Origin: Aphelidium insulamus
Lineage: Eukaryota; Aphelidiomycota; Aphelidea; Aphelidiaceae
DNA length: 26,896 bases
Assembly (NCBI GenBank): GCA_036784855.1
Contig: JAZDSV010000107.1
Coordinates: 1 to 26,896 of the forward strand
Reading direction: 5' to 3'
The position numbers were made by a program, and so were the translations under genes. This document shows positions 1-10,854 of this stretch, piece by piece; the stretch's first letter is position 1; every line of letters starts with the position of its first letter. The notes beneath the pieces are model-generated. The model ran no database searches. It was not told the DNA's origin and saw only the letters and a list, made by a program, of their open reading frames with translations.

Positions 1-20
1 GGCCCTAGAGCCTAGCTCTC
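1..20. repeat. 20-bp hairpin motif, copy 1
   Basis: The window opens with GGCCCTAGAGCCTAGCTCTC. It contains a perfect 5-bp stem with a 3-nt loop (AGAGC-CTA-GCTCT). It is followed by TAGACCCTGC, after which the 720-bp direct repeat begins. The copy may extend left beyond the window. The same 20 bases recur at 2452 and 2614. Confidence 0.9.
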
Positions 21-27
21 TAGACCC

Positions 28-747
28 TGCACCACTGATACATACATGGAAGTATTCTTATTAATTGTGGTTGATGGCAAATCAGAGCCTACCACTACAG
101 AAACTTCTTGCACATTGCTACTCTGCAGAAAAGCTAGTGCAACTATGTGGAGGATACTCTTAGCTACAACTAATGTAGAAGATACACTTCACTGCAGCTG
201 TATGTAGACTGCACTCTGATTTTACTATTGTAAACACATAGAGGAAAGACTTGAAAGTTGTTCTGCTAAAACTGAATAACAAGTAAAAGTGATATGAGCA
301 TTATGACATGAGAGCTTACAATTGGTTCCGCACCAATACTAAGTATCTGAAAGTAGTCATAGAGTGATAGACTACTCTTTACTCCACAATGAGTCATACA
401 TAATGCAAACTGGTACAATTAGCCACTGCTCCAGTTCAATGATGTAATAGTGCTAATCAATTGCTAAATGCATGGTTTACACATATATACTAAACTAATA
501 CCTACATGAAATTATTAGTAACCTAATCAATTTCTGGTATTTTTGGCACCAAACCTGGAATTTTCTTCTCATTCTTCTTTGAATTGGAATTCTTGGACTT
601 TTGGCAGCCATTCACATATCCATCTGATGAAGGCAACGAAAGGGGGTCATCCTCCCCTCATGGACATGTGACTAACCTCTTTTCTTGCCTCCCTAGCATG
701 TTTGAATTTTAGTCTCTCCATTGGCCTCACAGCTAAGCCTAAATAAC
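28..747. repeat. 720-bp direct repeat, copy 1
   Basis: These 720 bases recur at a constant offset of 1511 bp (1539-2258). By eye I find a single substitution (T at 710, C at 2221) and no indel, so the duplication is recent or homogenised. The repeat is AT-rich and holds no long ORF. It begins with TG but ends in AAATAAC, so it lacks the TG...CA ends of a canonical LTR. It could be a non-canonical LTR pair of a short non-autonomous element or a segmental tandem duplication. Confidence 0.9.
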
Positions 748-1538
748 CCTATATATTTTGACGGAATTTGCATGCTCTAACTTGATGTTTTCATGCAGTC
801 ATGAGCACTGGCTCCTATGTACACACCTCAAGAGTGTATAGCTTACCTTGGGACTCATTGGCTTAGGCTTATCCTGGTAAGTACTGGTATTATGATGCCT
901 GTATATACACTTGCTCTGCACCCTGCTATTCAATGTGGCAACTACTGCTGGGTAGATTCTCCCCAGTAGTGCAGTCTACTTTTCACCTGTACTGGTTGAG
1001 CTTAAGGCCACAGTAGCAAGGATAGAAATATGATTTGCAAAGACACCTCATTGGTGCTATCCAATTGGATAAGTTGTTTACCCTGCACTGTTGAATACAA
1101 AAGGGAACCACTACCCATGAGGAACCTGTATCTACGGGAGTGGTGCAGACTCACATGCCTGCAAAATGGCACTGGGAGTCAGTATGAGGTTCTCTACCCA
1201 ACTGAACAATCTCCCAGGTGAATAAGACTGGTGGTACACTGGAGGAGACACTTTTATCTGTGTAAAGTAAAATACCTGTATGTAGGATTCATGTCTGACT
1301 CACTTCTGTAAAGCCACTAACCTTTTAATCTCTAACCTCTAACTTCTATCAACTACTGAACATATTGCCACTAACCATACTATCAAGTGTCTCCTTTATG
1401 TTCTCCCACCATGTCTTTATCCTACATACCCACGTGGCCATAGGATAGAGGTAGTCCCATTCTGATAATGTGTTACAACATTGGGATAGTCTTAGGAAGG
1501 GCAGATGTCATAGTCTCCTATAAGAGAGCATAGACTGA
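748..1538. other. Spacer between the 720-bp repeats, no gene seen
   Basis: This is 791 bp of unique AT-rich sequence between the two direct repeats. The longest open stretch is about 63 codons at 1030-1221 and resembles nothing I know. I see no primer-binding site, polypurine tract, or protease, reverse transcriptase or integrase motifs. If the flanks are LTRs, the element has lost its coding region or never had one. Confidence 0.6.
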
Positions 1539-2258
1539 TGCACCACTGATACATACATGGAAGTATTCTTATTAATTGTGGTTGATGGCAAATCAGAGCC
1601 TACCACTACAGAAACTTCTTGCACATTGCTACTCTGCAGAAAAGCTAGTGCAACTATGTGGAGGATACTCTTAGCTACAACTAATGTAGAAGATACACTT
1701 CACTGCAGCTGTATGTAGACTGCACTCTGATTTTACTATTGTAAACACATAGAGGAAAGACTTGAAAGTTGTTCTGCTAAAACTGAATAACAAGTAAAAG
1801 TGATATGAGCATTATGACATGAGAGCTTACAATTGGTTCCGCACCAATACTAAGTATCTGAAAGTAGTCATAGAGTGATAGACTACTCTTTACTCCACAA
1901 TGAGTCATACATAATGCAAACTGGTACAATTAGCCACTGCTCCAGTTCAATGATGTAATAGTGCTAATCAATTGCTAAATGCATGGTTTACACATATATA
2001 CTAAACTAATACCTACATGAAATTATTAGTAACCTAATCAATTTCTGGTATTTTTGGCACCAAACCTGGAATTTTCTTCTCATTCTTCTTTGAATTGGAA
2101 TTCTTGGACTTTTGGCAGCCATTCACATATCCATCTGATGAAGGCAACGAAAGGGGGTCATCCTCCCCTCATGGACATGTGACTAACCTCTTTTCTTGCC
2201 TCCCTAGCATGTTTGAATTTCAGTCTCTCCATTGGCCTCACAGCTAAGCCTAAATAAC
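1539..2258. repeat. 720-bp direct repeat, copy 2
   Basis: Second copy of the 720-bp repeat in the same orientation. Homology starts at TGCACCACTG and stops abruptly after CTAAATAAC. Copy 1 continues CCTATAT while copy 2 continues TACTTACC. About 190 bp further on lies the second hairpin motif at 2452, so the whole block 1-2471 is bracketed by that motif. Confidence 0.9.
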
Positions 2259-2451
2259 TACTTACCTACGCCTCTAAGCAAGCAACACCGCCAATCAAGT
2301 TGTTGGACCATCTCCTCAATCACGGAAAATGGCAATTATTTATTGCCTTTCTCAATCGCCTTTCGCCCTGAACACCGCGCCGCCCACCCTGCCAACACCT
2401 CTCCGCCCTCAACAACAGCATAAATAGAGACTACCTTGACGCCTACCCTTA

Positions 2452-2471
2452 GGCCCTAGAGCCTAGCTCTC
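2452..2471. repeat. 20-bp hairpin motif, copy 2
   Basis: Exact copy of the motif at 1-20. It is preceded by CCCTTA and followed by AAAAATAAGG. The 142 bp from here to copy 3 hold no ORF and end in an A9 run. Confidence 0.9.
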
Positions 2472-2613
2472 AAAAATAAGGCACATGCGCACAGACAGTC
2501 CCATGGTGGTACAGAGGGAGCAGAGGTGCCAGCATACCGTTGCATGATGAACTGTACTGCGTCAAATTACCACTTATTCATTGATTGTGTGTCTGTTTCA
2601 AAAAAAAATTTTA

Positions 2614-2633
2614 GGCCCTAGAGCCTAGCTCTC
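2614..2633. repeat. 20-bp hairpin motif, copy 3
   Basis: Third exact copy in the same orientation, preceded by TTTTA. It is followed by TAAACCCTAC, which closely matches the TAGACCCTGC after copy 1. The conserved unit is therefore about 30 bp, with the hairpin at its centre. Confidence 0.9.
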
Positions 2634-3583
2634 TAAACCCTACATGATGAGAAGAGCACTCAAGTTGGTGTCAAATGGGACCTAGAGGTAAATTTGAAGG
2701 TCTACAATATTTATTAAGTGATAAAGGTGTAAATGTGGAAGCCTGAATAGTTTTTATAATTAACCGCTCAATTCTGGAATCAAGTGGTAAAAATCAGGGT
2801 TACGGGGATTTTTGCCAATGAAGGCAGCTGCCTTTTACAGACTTATATACCCAGGGCATCCTCCTGGAAGTGTGCTGGATTGTGGGCTGCCTGAAGTGCT
2901 ACAAGCCTGGAAAAATCCAATGTAATGGACTGGCAGGAGGGAAGGATGCCACCTCACATGTACCTTGCTTCAAGTGCGTTGCATGCACCACCAGCATGTC
3001 TCTTGGCAAGGTGGCTGATCTCTTGGGACTCAACAGAGAAAACTATCCAACTGCTCCAGCAATTGTGCTGTAGAGCAACAACTTTCACAAACAGGCCAAA
3101 AAGCTTGGCATCATGCTGAGCAAGTTGATGATGGACAAACCTGTTTGACTGCCACAGTAAAAAAGCATGCACAGTAATGGCACCTACCGCTGGACCATCC
3201 AACATTCAACTAGCCACTAGTGACAAAGCCAACAAAGCAAGGAAGTTAGTTGCCCCAGACTAACCGAGCAGCTGCGGACTGCAAACAGGATGGTCAACCA
3301 AGAATCATTGGACCATAACAGTATCTGGACTGCTGAGGAGCATGAGGCGCTGCAGACACTGCCACCTGCAGCACAAGCAATACTGTTATTCCTTGCAGCA
3401 TAACTCTTGGTTATGGCAGGCTGTAAGGCCAAATGACATCATTCTGCATCATGGTTGGTTGGAACCCGCAATTTGTGAGCTGGTTGCTGTTGTGGGAAAC
3501 ACTGATTGGATGGACAGTCAAAGGTCAGTTCTTTCAGACTTTAAGGGTGGTGATCTGACAACTTGACCAGCAGTCTATATATA
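2634..3583. other. Degenerate repeat-derived DNA without a recognisable gene
   Basis: About 950 bp with only short overlapping open stretches in several frames (for example 2870-3073 and 3342-3566), none matching a family I recognise. The base composition and the chromodomain remnant immediately downstream suggest a decayed retroelement body, but I cannot point to a single reverse transcriptase or integrase motif here. Confidence 0.4.
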
Positions 3584-3855
3584 TTTATCACACTTAGACG
3601 TTAGGTTGGTTCTGTCTGGTTGCGCTCCTCCTGGTTGTTGCATTGTCTGAACAGCTTAAAGGTCTGTCTGGCTTGTCTGCTCATGCCCTGCTGACATCAC
3701 CAAGGTATTGTTAATAAATACGTTTATCACACTTAGACGTTAGGTTGGTTCTGTCTGGTTGCACTCCTCCTGGTTGTCACATTGTCTCATCAGCTCAAAG
3801 GTCTGCCTGGCATGTCTGCTCATGCCCTGCTGACATTGCCAAGGCATCACCATTG
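3584..3855. repeat. 139-bp tandem duplication (two units)
   Basis: A unit starting TTTATCACACTTAGACG at 3584 restarts at 3723, giving a period of 139 bp. The second unit runs to about 3855. The first half of the unit is almost identical between copies; the second half carries scattered substitutions. It lies directly upstream of the chromodomain reading frame. Confidence 0.85.
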
Positions 3856-3866
3856 AGCAGCTCAAG

Positions 3867-4064
3867 GTGACAAGCTGCATGACACTGGCTGCTGAACGTG
3901 AAAACATGTACGAGGTGGAGAAGATTCTCAACCATTGTGATGTGGAGGATGGGCATGAGTACCTGGTCAAATGGCATGGGTATAATGAGATGTCATGCGA
4001 GCCAGATTGGAATTTCTTTGACTGGGACTGCATTGCCAGCTATTGGAAGTCCCGCCAGAAATAG
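3867..4064 (+). pseudogene. Chromodomain fragment, probable chromovirus integrase tail
   Basis: The 65-codon frame ends in a clear chromodomain: YEVEKIL at its start, then EYLVKWHGY and an EPDWNFFD segment, then a closing amphipathic helix (IASYWKSRQK) directly before the stop. Chromodomains of this type sit at the integrase C-terminus of Ty3/Gypsy chromoviruses, where they bind modified histones and steer integration into heterochromatin. No integrase core (HHCC zinc finger or DDE triad) can be found in the preceding kilobase, and the frame upstream is occupied by a tandem duplication. I therefore read it as the 3' remnant of a dead element. An exapted host chromodomain exon is possible but unsupported. 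The chromodomain identity is strong; the retroelement origin is inference. Confidence 0.7.
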
Positions 4065-4133
4065 CCACTGTACTGGAGCTGGGGAGCTGTAGGATCAGGG
4101 GTTGTGATCCGGGTGGTAGCACCAGTACAGTGG
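4065..4133. repeat. Nested inverted repeat (69 bp) after the chromodomain
   Basis: The outer arms CCACTGTACTGG (4065-4076) and CCAGTACAGTGG (4122-4133) are perfectly complementary over 12 bp. An inner pair GGATCA (4092-4097) and TGATCC (4105-4110) forms a second 6-bp stem. The structure begins one base after the chromodomain stop codon, where a retroelement would normally have its polypurine tract and the start of the 3' LTR. Confidence 0.85.
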
Positions 4134-4574
4134 ATAGGAAATAGACAAGCAATTGTTAATAATCATGCAGTATGCCACGTTGACACATCCAACATCAAAT
4201 GAGAGAGTACCAGAAGTTTTTCAATGGCTTGTAAGGACACTTCTATGACTTCATCATCACTGCTGGATGCGTCACCAGTCAAGTCTACAATATTGGGCTG
4301 CATATATGCCATTACTGTGGTAAACAAGATGTGCGCACAGAGAACAAAAGGAGGAACTGGCGTTTTTATTGGCAAAAGATTTCTCTAACCATGACCGTGG
4401 GGCTAAGGACAGCCCCACACTGTTGCAAATACCTGTCCTGTCCGCGGGTAGCTCTGGGCGACCCGGTAGTGGCCGCGGGACAGTGCTGCGGCATCGGAAT
4501 GGCGCTGGTTTGGGTGCTTCGATGTCAATCAGAGATTTAGGCTGACTCAAGGCCACACCAAACAAAATATATAC
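4134..4574. promoter_or_regulatory. Upstream region of TFIP11; transition from repeats to genes
   Basis: 440 bp with no supported ORF. Composition changes at about 4430 from AT-rich repeat-like DNA to GC-rich sequence typical of the genes to the right, so the TFIP11 promoter and 5' UTR probably lie between about 4430 and 4574. The bases just before the start codon are AT-rich (AAAATATATAC). No transcription start can be placed from sequence. Confidence 0.4.
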
Positions 4575-6754
4575 ATGGAGCCCTTTGAAGTGACGCAAGA
4601 GGATCTTATGCGCGAGGCGCGGCACTGGCCCCAGCGAGGGGGTGGTAAACAGCGTCGGCGACGCGAGGACAGCGACGACTCCGGCGACGAGGAGATGGTA
4701 CATGTGGTGCGCGACCATGACCGCAAACGTGCGCCAAAGCAGCCAGTGCATGCACCCAACGCCGCCGACGTTGGCAAGTGGGAGCGGCACACCAAGGGCA
4801 TCGGCTCAAAACTGCTGAAGAAGATGGGCTGGCAGCCGGGAGAGGCACTGGGTCAAGACGCGCGAGGCGGTATCGTCACTCCGATCGAAGCCAAGCTGCG
4901 GCCACAAGGAGTTGGACTGGGCTTCCGTGGCGCGGACGCCGTACCACCTGAAGAGCGTAGACGACAGCGTGCCATTGCTCGCGCGGCGCTGGGCAGTGAT
5001 GAAGGTGGCGAGTCTGACTCTGACGACAACGATGATACCCAAGACAAGCGGGCTTTGCGTGCCGTGCGCAACTCGTGGCGCAAAGGCCGCCGCGGCGCCC
5101 AGTCTGCGCGCACCACCATATACAAGTCGGTGGATGAGATCATGGCGGAGGAGCAGGAGCAGTCAGCGGGCGTGGCACCCAAGATTGTGGACATGCGCGG
5201 TCCGCAGGTGCGCGTGGTTGCCGACATTTCCTCACTGTCACTGGGTGGTGGTGGTGGTGGTGTTGGTTTTGAAGGAGCGGGCGTGGCTCCTGCTGCCGTC
5301 GACGACAAGTTTGACCATTCGGCGCGCAGCTTGAGAGATGTGCGACTGATGCTGGCGCAATTGGCGTCACGGGCCGATACTCGCGTGCGGCGCTGTGGCC
5401 GCCAGCTGCACGAACAAAAGCGTCGCCTGGCCGGTGTCGAGGTGGCACTTGGTGAAGCGGAACATCTGGTGGAACGCGAGGCGGCGCAAATTCGGCGACT
5501 AGAGCGCACCGTGGACCTCATGCGACAGATGGCTGAGCGGAGCCGCTCACTGGCAGCGAGCGTGGATGGCATGGATGCCTTCGCGGCCTGCAGTCGACAC
5601 CACTATGACGACTTGCTTGCCGAACTGACCGGCCAGTATTATGCCGAGTTTGTGGAGCGGCACTTGGGCGATCGTCTCGTATGCCTTGTGGCCCCGCAGG
5701 TACGCCTCATGTATATGCCTTTCTGTGTTCATCATTTATACATTGATAGCTGCGACGAGCGCTGGCATCATGGGAGCCGCTAGTCAGTCCCGCTGACGGC
5801 ATGGAATGCTTTGCTGAATGGGCGAGCATTTGGCGCAGTGCGCGGCAGTTAAAAACGGAACCTTCATTGCGACAATCGGTTGCCACATCGGCCCCACTGA
5901 GCTACTATGAACAGTTTATATTGACCGCATGGCTGCCGCGGGTCCGATCTGCAATCAGTAACTCGTGGTCTCCCGGTAGGACACAATTGGGTGGCTCAGA
6001 TGCAGCGTTGCAGTTGCTGGACGTGTGGCAGCAATATCTGCCCGACTATGTGTATGCCAACTGCTTGACACAGCTGATTGTGCCGAAACTCCGTGCGGCG
6101 GTGGACCACTGGAATGCCGCCGACACCAGCGCCATTCCCATCGACGTGTGGCTGATGCCGTGGCTGGAGCGGCTTGGCCAAGAAGAAGAAGAAGGAGCTT
6201 TAAATCACGAAGTTGAATCATTGCAGCATGCCGTGCGACTAAAGTTCGCGGCTCTGTTCAAACAATGGAATCCGCAAGACTCGCGATACTTGACCCTGTT
6301 TGCGCCCTGGTCTGCCGTCTGGTCCGAGCGCGACTTGCATGCATTCATGGCCCAGTTCATTGTGCCGCGGCTGTCACATCTGCTGGCCCACGAATTTACG
6401 GTGAATCCTCGCCGACAGGTGCTTGAACCGCTTACAGCCGTGCTTCAATGGCGGCATCATGTGCCATCGTCCTTCTACACCACTCTGATGGAGCGACACT
6501 TTTTTCACAAGTGGCTGCACGCGCTGTTTCGATGGCTGAGCGTTTCCACTGGCTCGGAGCACTTTGACCAGGTGTCGAAATGGTACAGTGAATGGAAGGT
6601 GGCGTTGCCAGCAGACTACGTGGCCCAGCCGTCGGTGCAGGCTCAGTTTACAGTGGCGCTCAACATGATGAACGTGGCCATGACAGGTGGTGCAGAGGCG
6701 CTCAAGCGATTTGCCGGCGGTGTCTATGCCTCGCCCACCCCGCCGTCAAAATAG
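4575..6754 (+). CDS. TFIP11: Tuftelin-interacting protein 11-like splicing factor (G-patch)
   Basis: Two exons, 4575-5699 and 5750-6754, joined in phase 0 across a 50-nt GT-AG intron, give 709 residues (human protein about 837). TFIP11/Ntr1 binds the DEAH helicase DHX15/Prp43 through its G-patch and drives intron-lariat spliceosome disassembly in the nucleus. Seen here: an N-terminal FEVTQEDL motif matching the TIP_N start (human FEITDWDL), an acidic basic-rich linker, then the G-patch at residues about 73-118 with GKWERHTKGIGSKLLKKMG and the GLGFRG close. A VDMRGPQ motif follows, a glycine run (GGT codons, 5245-5262), a charged coiled-coil segment at about 255-325, and a helical GCFC-type C-terminal domain beginning around ALASWEPLV. 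The intron removal is required: it restores LRRALASWEPLV continuing into the second exon. Convergent with the RGS gene, 195 bp apart. Confidence 0.93.
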
Positions 6755-6949
6755 AGTTGAATTATCATCTAATGACTTTGTTCAGAGCAGCTTCCACTTG
6801 TTCTATGTACATAGATACCCGTAGCACTCTTGAAATGCAGCTCAGGATGTCGAGATGAAGTGTCATACATACATCTGGCAAGGCAATGAGCCACTCACGC
6901 TAGACATTTACAAGAAGCAAGAACATTATTCTTTATATTCAGTTGATCG

Positions 6950-9900
6950 TCATTGTGCAGGTCCGTCGCGCTGTGAGACGCCTGCCGTGCTATTGTTATC
7001 TTGTTGAGGTGGTTGGCTCAACGGGAGCGCGGAGTTCAACATACTCTTTCCATCTGCATCGCCGCTGTCGCCGTTGGTCACTGGCTCTGCGGGAACAGTT
7101 GCGTGCGCGTTGGCAATCCGATCCCAAACACTGGGATTAATCATATCTTTCAAGTGGCGTCCCAGGTCAAACAGCAGCTTGTCCTCCGTGTCGAGCTCGG
7201 TGGTTATGGCTCCCGCGGGACTGCCAAAGAACCTCGTCAGTTTTCCTATCCGTTTACGCTGCCGCTGTCGTCGATGTTCCTGTCGCATGCGATCAGCCAG
7301 ACTTGACGGCGCCTGTATGCGCTCCTCGTCCGACAGCACCTCGTAGCGATCAAACTCTTCCATCATTTTGACCAGATCGGCAACGTCATTGTCGTCCAGC
7401 AGTAGGTAGGCCAACATCTGCTCGCCATGCTCTCCCAGCAGGGTTTCACTGTTGCTCGCGTCGTCCGAGGATGTGCCTTGATTGTCGTCTGACGCGGACA
7501 GCGCCCTGTCAACAACAATGCTGGACGGCGGGACTTCGCCCAGCATTCCCTGCAGTTTCGTGATGCGGCGAATGGATATTTGGCGTTCCTTGGCCGTCTG
7601 CGGGGCCTTGAAGGTGGCGACCGGGTTCGACGACGGCGAGGCAGTGTCCAGCATTCGTGCGGTAACACGCTCCCCGAGAAACTGTTGGATTTTCTCCGTC
7701 TTTTTGCGACGATAATTCTTGTCCTGGCGAATCCGTCGCACCTTTTCCGTGACGGATGTGAGTGACGTGGCCGAATCAGTGGACTGATACGACAGATTCG
7801 AGGTGCGTCGGCGCGCACTCGGTGACCGCGCCGGTGTCAGCAAGTCGTCGGCATTAGATCCCTTGTCACTGCTGTTATCCGGTACATTGTTGCCGTCTGC
7901 CGCACCATGCTCCCTAGCCATGCGCTGGTTAACAATTGTCCCAATGACTCGCTCGTCCAGCGTTTGACCCAGCAGCACGGTAAGCTTCTTGCTGCGCTGC
8001 ATCAGCCGGCGCTTCGCATCTGGCGGCAGGTCGTTCCTGGTCAGTGGCGCCAGCAGCTCTGTGCCCTCGACATTTGGCGGCTCGGCCGTGGAGAGCGCGT
8101 CGACAAGTTGCTGTTCCAGAAGCTGCTCGTTGGGCAGGCGCCGCACACCAAAAAAGTCCTCCAACTTGGTGACCTTTTTCTTCTTGGCACTGTGGTGCCA
8201 GGCGGCCCCGTGGTCGTGCGTGGACGCTATGGACGGCGCCAACTCCACCTCGGACTCGTCAGTATTGGCGGCGTCGGCGTCGTCACGGGGCAGCGAGGCG
8301 TGTGAGAAGCAAGCATACCGCGCATCGATATACTCGTCTTCCTGCAGCGGGACGTCGCCGAAAAAGTTCTTGAGCCGCTTCTCGCGCGCTAGTCTACGCA
8401 GCCGTTGTGCCGCAGTTATCCGCGGCCCGTTGCCGTAGTAGGCCCACTCGTCGACGTCCAGTTTGGAGTTTTGTGACGTGAGAGACGACTTTGAGATCTC
8501 CGTCACAGCCTTTGATGACGGCAGGCGGCTGCTGGCGACAGTTGCTTGTGGTGCTGGACGCGCGGTAATGGCCGCCGTGATGTCTCGAACAGGTGCCGGC
8601 GAGATGTTTTGCGCCGCCAGTGCCACGCCAGCCACAGGCAATGATTGCGGGGCGGCCAGCAGTGTCTGCGCAACCGCCTTCTCCATTCCTTCTACATCCT
8701 GCTGGAAGCGTTTGTGATGCTCGCCGGGCAGAATCCACCCCGACTCAATGTCGGCGCGCCCCAGGCTGGTCATGCCGCGCCACGTGTCCGACTGCTGGAA
8801 CTTTGGCAGCACGTGCTTGGCCAGGTGGAGAAAGACATGATCCTGGACCTGGCTGTATATTGCCGGGTCGATCGGCATGTGCATCCCGGTAACGGGGTTC
8901 AGTTGCGGCAGTGGCCACGGCAATGTGGTCAGAATGTCGTGCGGCAGGTTGAGTGCGAGAGTGGCATGCGGCGCCAGAAACGTGTAGTAGATGTAGCGTG
9001 CGTGCATGAGCAGTAGCGGATACACGGTATCCGTGCCATACACAAATTCGGCGCCGCCACCCGCAGCAGGCTCCATCCCAGCGGTGTCACTGTTGCGAAG
9101 CGCCTGGTCGGCGATACAGCGAAACACTTCCGTCTCCAGCCAAAAGATCAGGTTCTCAATTTCGTATTCACGCATGCAATACTCTTGAAAGTGTTCAATG
9201 AAGGCCACATTGTGCAGTATGCTGTACATCTTGGCGTCCAGCTCGGTGTCGGCGCCAAACAACTTGCCGACACTGCTGGCAGAGCGCCGCACGCGCATAA
9301 ACGACGAGAAGGAGGTCAGCCGGGCCTTGATGGCGTGTTCGTGTTTCTCCAGCTGGCCGGCGCCCAGGTTCACGGCGACCACACGCACCGCATCTCCATT
9401 GTTCAGCACGTCCTGGATGGTGCTGGAGAAACGGAGCGGCACGTCGGCCACATCGTAGATCGTGACAACACTGAGCGACTTGATCAGGTTGGTGGAGTCG
9501 TCGGCTATGCGGGAAATAGTCTCCTCTAGGTGGGTGAAGGCGTACTCGGCCTCGATCCGCCTGGCCAGGTACTCGATGGACATTGTGCGCTCGACTACAA
9601 GCGGCACGGATTTCACAAACTCGCCGCCCGACTCATCGGCACTCAAGTAGACTTGCACACGCATAAAGCAGGACAGGTGCTGCACCGTGCGCTGGTACTG
9701 CGATTGTAGCACTGCGTACATAACAGGTAAGTTGGGTCCCCCATGAGACACACACAGACACACACAGATACGAAGAGACACACGGCGACTAACCAGCGCT
9801 GATGCGGCGCTCATACGAGTCTGTCACGGACAATCGGTCGTCATCACTGTTGGCAAACTGGGACACCGACGACTGCTGCTGTTGCTGCTGCTGCTGCTGT

Positions 9901-10034
9901 TCGTTGAAGACACTGCCATCGCTGCCATCGCCGCTTGTATCGCTGGGAGTAATCTCTGGAACGACCAGCGCAGCCACCACCGGCACCACGGGCACTGCAG
10001 ACGAGCGGCGGGACGATACTCCGGGTGCGCTCAT
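6950..10034 (-). CDS. RGS-domain protein with six KL..(F/L)(F/L)G repeats
   Basis: Exons 9794-10034 and 6950-9711 on the minus strand, joined across an 82-nt GT-AG intron (phase 1), give 1000 residues. The start at 10034 has A at -3. RGS domains speed GTP hydrolysis by G-alpha subunits at the plasma membrane. Order: Ser/Pro/Val-rich N-terminus with a Q9 run (codons at 9873-9899); a ubiquitin/PB1-like fold at about residues 95-200 (MRVQVYLSADE to VVAVNLG); the RGS domain at about 235-395, recognised by HNVAFIEHFQEYCMREYEIENL and LIFWLETEVF. After a disordered linker come six short motifs: RLKNFFG, KLEDFFG, KLTVLLG, KIQQFLG, KLQGMLG and KLTRFFG, near residues 527, 597, 656, 755, 800 and 905. 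I do not recognise a named gene for this architecture. The repeats are reminiscent of motifs in other signalling proteins, but their function is unknown to me. Confidence 0.85.
9745..9784. repeat. GACACA-type microsatellite in the RGS gene intron
   Basis: Interrupted ACAC/AGACAC repeat lying wholly inside the 82-nt intron of the RGS gene (9712-9793). On the sense strand it reads as a GT/CT-rich tract and may double as a pyrimidine-rich splice signal. Confidence 0.7.
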
Positions 10035-10854
10035 TGTTGGATATGTAGCAATAAAACAGCACGGCGGAAACTGTTGTATTGCTGTCAGCGCCACTGTTGG
10101 CTGTTTGTCGTTTGCATGGAGTGATCAAACTCACATATTGTAAACACCTAAATGCCGCTGTCTTGCACGCATCTATTACTTCGAATTATCCTAGTCATAT
10201 GTTCAGCTTTATTTAAGTTAATATCATGACCATTTCTCGCCACGACTTCATTAGTTCTCGCAACACTTGATATCAACCGACAATTCTTACTCATGGAACC
10301 ATTTAAAAGTTCCGACGTAATTTTCACTGATATGCTTAAACTTTAACAGGTGCAGCTATTAATGGCTGCGTTGTTCAAGCTATCAGTGCATTACATTCAT
10401 TCAATTTTGGCACGGAATTGTTATGTAACTGTTTGCTGAGTAATGGTCAGCGACCTTTTATGGTGTCAACCATAACTTGACAAACACACAAGTTCTATGG
10501 ATAAAAATAGTTCTGTAAGTTATCTAGGCTTTTGAAATATCCTACTTTGAAAAGCAGTGCACAGTTTACAATACCCAGTAATTCACATTCAAGAGTTGTA
10601 GCTGACAAAGTAATCTCTTTATTCCCTTGTGGGAATAGAAATGTGGGAATAGAAATGTCGCCATGTTTCCTGACGTGGTAACAAGTTTAAAATAGTTGAT
10701 GGCCACCAAAAAGGACGACCTTTTATAACTCATCAGACGGCTGGTGGATTTCGGCTGGTGATTTGTACATTCCCAAATGTTCCCCGCGTTGATACACTTC
10801 CCGATAGTATTAGCACAGTCGACAGTGACTTCAGATTCATGCATTAATCACAAA
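10035..10854. promoter_or_regulatory. Divergent intergenic region between the RGS gene and VAC14
   Basis: 820 bp between two start codons pointing away from each other, so it should hold both promoters. It is AT-rich against GC-rich flanking exons. Short open stretches occur (for example 10566-10844 minus), but none looks coding. No motif can be assigned with confidence. Confidence 0.5.

Noticed and set aside
1-2640. Helicentre/Helitron 3' end (hairpin followed by CTAG or CTAA)
   Set aside because: Copies 1 and 3 of the hairpin are followed by CTAG/CTAA only if the last C of the motif is counted; copy 2 is not, the next base is not the expected T, and no Rep/helicase ORF exists.
2451-2640. 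Telomere-like TTAGG/CTAAACCC fragments near the hairpin motif
   Set aside because: Single isolated words with no tandem array; expected by chance around a TTAGGCCC motif.
4853-5572. 239-codon open frame on the minus strand opposite TFIP11
   Set aside because: GC-rich shadow of the TFIP11 exon; Arg/Ser/Pro-rich low-complexity product with no family match, while the plus strand encodes a clear G-patch protein.
10566-10844. 92-codon minus-strand frame in the RGS-VAC14 intergenic region
   Set aside because: Composition like non-coding AT-rich DNA and no similarity to any family; most likely promoter sequence.
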